IMG/VR virus record: IMGVR_UViG_3300046010_010792 | Coordinates: 1-25,458 of that record | DNA: 25,458 nt | Strand: one strand, 5' to 3' | From: a virus | Shown: positions 24,970-25,458 of the stretch, in pieces | Position numbering within the stretch: the first letter of the stretch is position 1 | Layout: each line of letters begins with the position of its first letter | Notes under the pieces: generated by a model | Seen by the model: the letters and a program-made list of their open reading frames with translations, nothing else | Told to the model about the DNA's origin: nothing | The model's database searches: none | Translations under genes and position numbers: made by a program

Positions 24970-25458
24970 TGGAGGATCGCTGGCGTGATTGAGGACTTGA
25001 CGATGCCACGTGAACGATACGCGGTGAGCAGGGGAGTATACGCTGCGCTCCCACGATCAAGGATTTCCCACCCTGCACGCGCAAGGGTGTTCCACACCAC
25101 ACGCCCGTGATCGCGACGGATGTGGAGGGGAGTCCATGTCGCGATGGAGCGGATCTCCATCCACGTGCGGCTACCTTCCACGGTCATGGGGAAATCGGTC
25201 ACTCCTGTGCCGTCCGTGTCCACAGGCTCAGGGTGCGCTGTTGCCCACACCAACCGCGACTGCTCCCGATCCTCTTGTGGGATGCCACCGATGTCGTGGA
25301 GCAGTTCAGGATTGCGGTGGGTGTGGAGCCAAATGAAACACCCGTCCGTCAAGCCCGACTGCGGCTCGTCAATCCACCCAAAGTACACCAGCGGCACGTA
25401 CGGGCGAGCGTAGCGGCATCCCTTGCCGTGCCGCGCCTCCACCACCTGCGGCGGAACG
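24966..25458 (-). CDS. Unknown protein, 5' end beyond window
   Basis: The frame is open to the right edge, with GTG codons at 25445 and 25442 but no ribosome site at either, so I treat it as cut by the edge (at least 163 residues). The visible part has YARPYVPLVYFGWIDEPQSGLTDGCFIWLHTHRNPELLH, then MTVEGSRTWMEIRSIATWTPLHIRRDHGRVVWNTLARAGWEIL. The VVWNTLARAGW block matches the end of the next gene (RRVWDALLREGW). No function is recognised. Confidence 0.65.
   Translation of the reverse strand, partial: VPPQVVEARHGKGCRYARPYVPLVYFGWIDEPQSGLTDGCFIWLHTHRNPELLHDIGGIPQEDREQSRLVWATAHPEPVDTDGTGVTDFPMTVEGSRTWMEIRSIATWTPLHIRRDHGRVVWNTLARAGWEILDRGSAAYTPLLTAYRSRGIVKSSITPAILQ

Overview
The window is part of the genome of a T4-like (tailed, contractile, dsDNA) bacteriophage. 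Direct signs are homologues of T4 gp4 (head completion), gp19 (tail tube), gp26-type tail/baseplate chaperone, a tape-measure protein, a gp48/gp54-type tube cap or initiator, gp32 (ssDNA-binding protein) and gp33 (late-transcription co-activator), plus several short TATAAATA-like late promoters. The host looks like a Gram-negative bacterium: the phage carries a predicted outer-membrane beta-barrel protein with a signal peptide and a protein with a PEP-CTERM-like C-terminus. I cannot name the host from the sequence; the mid-GC composition, hsp20 gene and cyanobacterial-style tRNA intron would fit an aquatic host. Layout: 1-10688 is mostly virion genes on the + strand (head completion, tail tube, chaperone pair joined by a probable -1 frameshift, tape measure, two large beta-rich structural proteins), interrupted by the tube-cap gene (leftmost, - strand, cut by the edge) and by gp33-gp32 on the - strand. 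From 10689 to the right edge everything I can support is on the - strand: a long run of small, tightly packed, mostly unknown genes broken by RNA genes. RNA genes are the highlight. On the - strand there are tRNA-Gln(UUG), tRNA-Glu(UUC), tRNA-Ile(UAU), a tRNA-Lys(UUU) split by a 183-nt group I intron at position 34/35, and a circularly permuted two-piece tmRNA (ssrA) whose acceptor piece precedes its coding piece; its tag reads ANNTLALAA. Two further tRNA-like structures (11086-11181, 13151-13196) do not fold as normal tRNAs. Regulation can be read in two classes. Early-type sigma70 promoters (TTGACA-like, 16-bp spacer, TANNNT) precede gp32 and several small-gene operons, and three of them put the start codon at about +1 (leaderless mRNAs). 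Late-type promoters (N-A/T-TAAATA, mostly with very short leaders carrying a Shine-Dalgarno sequence) precede gp33, the chaperone, hsp20, the tmRNA and others. Intrinsic terminators, several with GCAA or TTCG-type loops, close many units. Stretches without a protein gene: 10884-11243 holds RNA genes and a terminator; 16342-16613 holds the tmRNA and its signals; 18069-18273 holds a promoter, a triple 10-bp repeat and an inverted repeat; 20722-20963 holds a promoter-terminator cassette that may be a small RNA.
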